In this document: in pieces, positions 62,412-64,000 of the stretch
How the letters are laid out: each line of letters opens with the position of its first letter
Numbering within the stretch: the stretch's first letter is position 1
NCBI RefSeq assembly: GCF_002251385.1
Contig: NZ_NPJJ01000057.1
Span: 124,001 to 188,000 of the forward strand
Source of the DNA: Prevotella sp. P5-108
GTDB taxonomy: Bacteria; Bacteroidota; Bacteroidia; Bacteroidales; Bacteroidaceae
Length of the DNA: 64,000 bases
Direction: 5' to 3'
Notes under the pieces: model-generated
The model's database searches: none
What the model saw: the letters and a program-made list of their open reading frames with translations, nothing else
What the model was told of the DNA's origin: nothing
Program-made: the position numbers and the translations under genes

Positions 62412-62460
62412 CAATCGCCGCCAGCACAAGCCCATAGCGAGTGCTGGCGGCGATTGTCGT
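62412..62460 (+). terminator. Strong terminator-like hairpin after folK
   Basis: A perfect 16-bp stem: CAATCGCCGCCAGCAC (62412-62427) and GTGCTGGCGGCGATTG (62441-62456), followed by TCGTTT. Confidence 0.75.
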
Positions 62461-62709
62461 TTAAGTGCCGAGTGGTGCAGAGCGCGAGTTTTTCATTATG
62501 GAGATGACCATAATCGGGAAAGCGGGGCATGAAATGACTGTTTCATGACTGGAAACGGAAATTTCATGGTTTGCAATAACTGTATCGCAACGCGCAATTA
62601 ACTTTAAGGGATGCTCCGCAAGGGTGGGCGGCATCACGGACTGCGCGACCTTACCCAGGGACATAAAAAAAGAAAGATTGCGACTCTCATCACAATCTTC
62701 CTTCTCGTG

Positions 62710-62782
62710 TCGGGATTACTGGACTCGAACCAGCGACCTCGCGCCCCCCAGACGTGTGCGCTACCAACTGCGCTAAATCCCG
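62710..62782 (-). tRNA. tRNA-Pro (anticodon GGG)
   Basis: 73 nt on the minus strand, no encoded CCA. Acceptor CGGGATT/AATCCCG, D-arm GCGC/GCGC, anticodon stem with one A-C mismatch and loop CTGGGGG, so GGG; T-loop TTCGAGT. The G-run makes exact loop placement slightly uncertain. Confidence 0.9.
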
Positions 62783-62794
62783 AACTTGCGGGTG

Positions 62795-62826
62795 CAAAGG
62801 TACATACTTATTGCGAAATAACCAAA
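62795..62826 (-). promoter_or_regulatory. Promoter of tRNA-Pro
   Basis: On the minus strand TTTG (62823-62826), a 20-bp spacer and TACCTTTG (62795-62802), a full match to the Bacteroidetes -33/-7 consensus. Confidence 0.8.
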
Positions 62827-63019
62827 CTTTCACTCTACTTTTTTCAAAAATTCCTCTATTTTTGATGTTTGTCTGTTGTTTTTATAGTCTCCACGGCGAT
62901 AGAGGTACCTCCGGGCGGCGCCGAGGTACCCTCCACGGTTGCGAAGATAACCTCCAGCGACACGGCGATGATGAGCGCCGTCGCCCAATCCTAAAAATAT
63001 CAAAAAAGATGGCCTTTAT

Positions 63020-63050
63020 TTTGTATTGTCTCCATTTTGCATTAACTTTG
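63020..63050 (+). promoter_or_regulatory. Promoter of the metalloprotease gene
   Basis: TTTG (63020-63023), a 19-bp spacer and TAACTTTG (63043-63050), a full -33/-7 match, 77 bp before the start codon. Confidence 0.75.
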
Positions 63051-63126
63051 TGTTATTATATATATAATAAGGTGGACGCCGGTGCCCCTGAGGTCATGCT
63101 CCGCCTTGCCAAACGGACAATGCAAT

Positions 63127-64000
63127 ATGAAACAGACATTCCTCTACATGCTGATGGCAGTGCTCACGCTCACCTTCGGCGCCTGCTCGAGTGACGACGG
63201 CCCACAGCAAGACCCCACACCCAAGGTAGACCTGGACGACGACCAAACCACCGCCGAGCTCAACGAGAGCTACACCTACAAGTTGCCCGTTATCTTCCAC
63301 GTATTCTACAAGGACGAGGCCGAGATGAAACAGAAGGTCACCGCCTCTCGTCTCGCCGATATTCTCGACCACGTCAACCGCATCTACCAGGGCGGCTACT
63401 ACAGCACCGATATCGGTACCAGTGAGAATATCAACATCCGTTTCAATCTCGCCACCCACGATGAACGCGGCAACCGCCTCGCCACCCCCGGCGTGGAATA
63501 TGTCAAGTGGGACGGCACCTACCCCATCGACGCCAACGACTTCATGAACAACAACAAGAAGGGATATGCCCGCTATCTGTGGGAGCCCAACGACTATATC
63601 AATGTGATGGTCTATCCCTTTGCCCCCGAAGCCAACTCTGCCGAGGTCACCTTGGGCGTGAGCCATCTGCCCTTCACGCTGAAAGGCGTCAACGAGACCG
63701 ACGGCCTCTCTGCGCTCGAGTCCAAGTATAACGACATCAGCAAGAAGAACCTCTCCTTTGCCTACTGTTCGTCCATCAACAGCGATTTCATCGACTACGA
63801 GGTAGACCGCTATACCAACGCGTCGCACAACATCACCTCGGGCACCCTCAACCAGGCCAAGTTTGACATCAATGTCACCCTTGCCCACGAGCTGGGCCAC
63901 TATCTGGGTCTGCTCCACGCCTTCTCTGAGAAGGAAGATGCCAACGGCAATCTCCTCGAAGATGCCTGTGACGACACCGACTACTGCACCGACCCCCCAT
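63127..64000 (+). CDS. Zinc metalloprotease lipoprotein, cut by the window end
   Basis: At least 291 codons, open at the window end. A lipoprotein signal (LMAVLTLTFGACSSDD, lipidated Cys at about residue 20) precedes a zincin domain: YTYKLPVIFHVFYKDEAE near the N-terminus and the metzincin-like zinc site TLAHELGHYLGLLHAF near residue 260, followed by DACDDTDYCTDPP, which resembles the pappalysin (M43) and related Bacteroidales zincins. The C-terminal part is missing, so family and length cannot be settled. Confidence 0.88.
   Translation, partial: MKQTFLYMLMAVLTLTFGACSSDDGPQQDPTPKVDLDDDQTTAELNESYTYKLPVIFHVFYKDEAEMKQKVTASRLADILDHVNRIYQGGYYSTDIGTSENINIRFNLATHDERGNRLATPGVEYVKWDGTYPIDANDFMNNNKKGYARYLWEPNDYINVMVYPFAPEANSAEVTLGVSHLPFTLKGVNETDGLSALESKYNDISKKNLSFAYCSSINSDFIDYEVDRYTNASHNITSGTLNQAKFDINVTLAHELGHYLGLLHAFSEKEDANGNLLEDACDDTDYCTDPP

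Larger units (their letters stand above)
62254..62709. other. Non-coding region with repeats and a terminator
   Basis: Contains a 63-bp-period repeat and the hairpin listed separately, then an inverted repeat CATTATGG/CCATAAT near 62495-62515. No gene recognised. Confidence 0.5.
62783..63126. other. Divergent intergenic region
   Basis: 344 bp between the tRNA and the metalloprotease gene. Both promoters are here. Around 62900-62980 there are repeated GGTACC and CCTCC blocks. No gene. Confidence 0.5.

Noticed and set aside
62904..62980. Repeated GGTACC/CCTCC blocks as a riboswitch or tandem array
   Set aside because: Units are irregular and no conserved RNA fold was recognised.

Overview
The window looks like a chromosomal segment of a Bacteroidales bacterium, most likely Prevotella-like. 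The evidence is: repeated Bacteroidetes-type -7 boxes (TAnnTTTG) and weak or absent Shine-Dalgarno sites; lineage-typical proteins (DUF3098, DUF3316, a pyrophosphate-driven ion pump, a C10 protease with a type IX secretion tail, GH92/GH125/GH130 enzymes); and a conserved ftsX-DUF3098-uppP-truB-queA-folK run. Most of the window is GC-rich. About 16.3-30.3 kb is clearly AT-richer, with different codon use, and reads as a foreign island.

Layout. 0-7 kb: class II fructose-bisphosphate aldolase, a secreted M3 peptidase, an AlbA_2-type ATP-binding protein with a YitT membrane protein, a HAD phosphatase and a secreted esterase. 7.2-13.2 kb: a four-gene operon (GH92 alpha-mannosidase, GH125 alpha-1,6-mannosidase, MFS transporter, GH130 mannoside phosphorylase) that fits stepwise removal of mannose from N-glycans or mannan, uptake, and phosphorolysis of the remaining mannoside. 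A GH36 alpha-galactosidase follows on the other strand.

16.3-30.3 kb, the island: a frameshifted small secreted protein, a secreted LRR-caspase protein, and converging on it a tight eight-gene operon. In transcription order this encodes a membrane protein with a degenerate J-like N-terminus, a membrane GrpE-like protein, a large Hsp70, two small membrane proteins, a kinase-AAA ATPase fusion with an altered catalytic loop, a TerB-like protein and an unknown protein. An Abi_2 (HEPN) gene with an internal deletion lies beyond it. A 58-bp direct repeat (53/58 identical) flanks the operon plus the abi remnant. This is the best candidate for an undescribed stress or conflict system.

30.3-39.5 kb: glycerate kinase with a flavodoxin/ferredoxin protein, GH27 alpha-galactosidase, RidA, and a LacI regulator divergent from a sugar or polyol module (GPH symporter, zinc dehydrogenase, PfkB kinase), with three operator-like sites between them. 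39.5-47.3 kb: an ImmA-like fragment, a secreted unknown, an orphan two-spacer CRISPR array, a nucleobase permease, ParC, a DUF3316 protein and an S41 peptidase. 47.3-52.5 kb: tRNA-Leu, a C10 protease gene broken by one amber codon, and 1.8 kb of repeats (22-bp tandem array, 0.4-kb direct duplication, MITE-like inverted repeat). 52.5-64 kb: the membrane pyrophosphatase, a RelE/ParE-type toxin-antitoxin pair, a radical SAM operon, the ftsX-to-folK run, tRNA-Pro and the start of a zinc metalloprotease lipoprotein cut by the window end.

A recurring feature is short tandem repeats of 21-23 bp at four intergenic sites. All functional calls come from reading motifs by eye. No database search was run.
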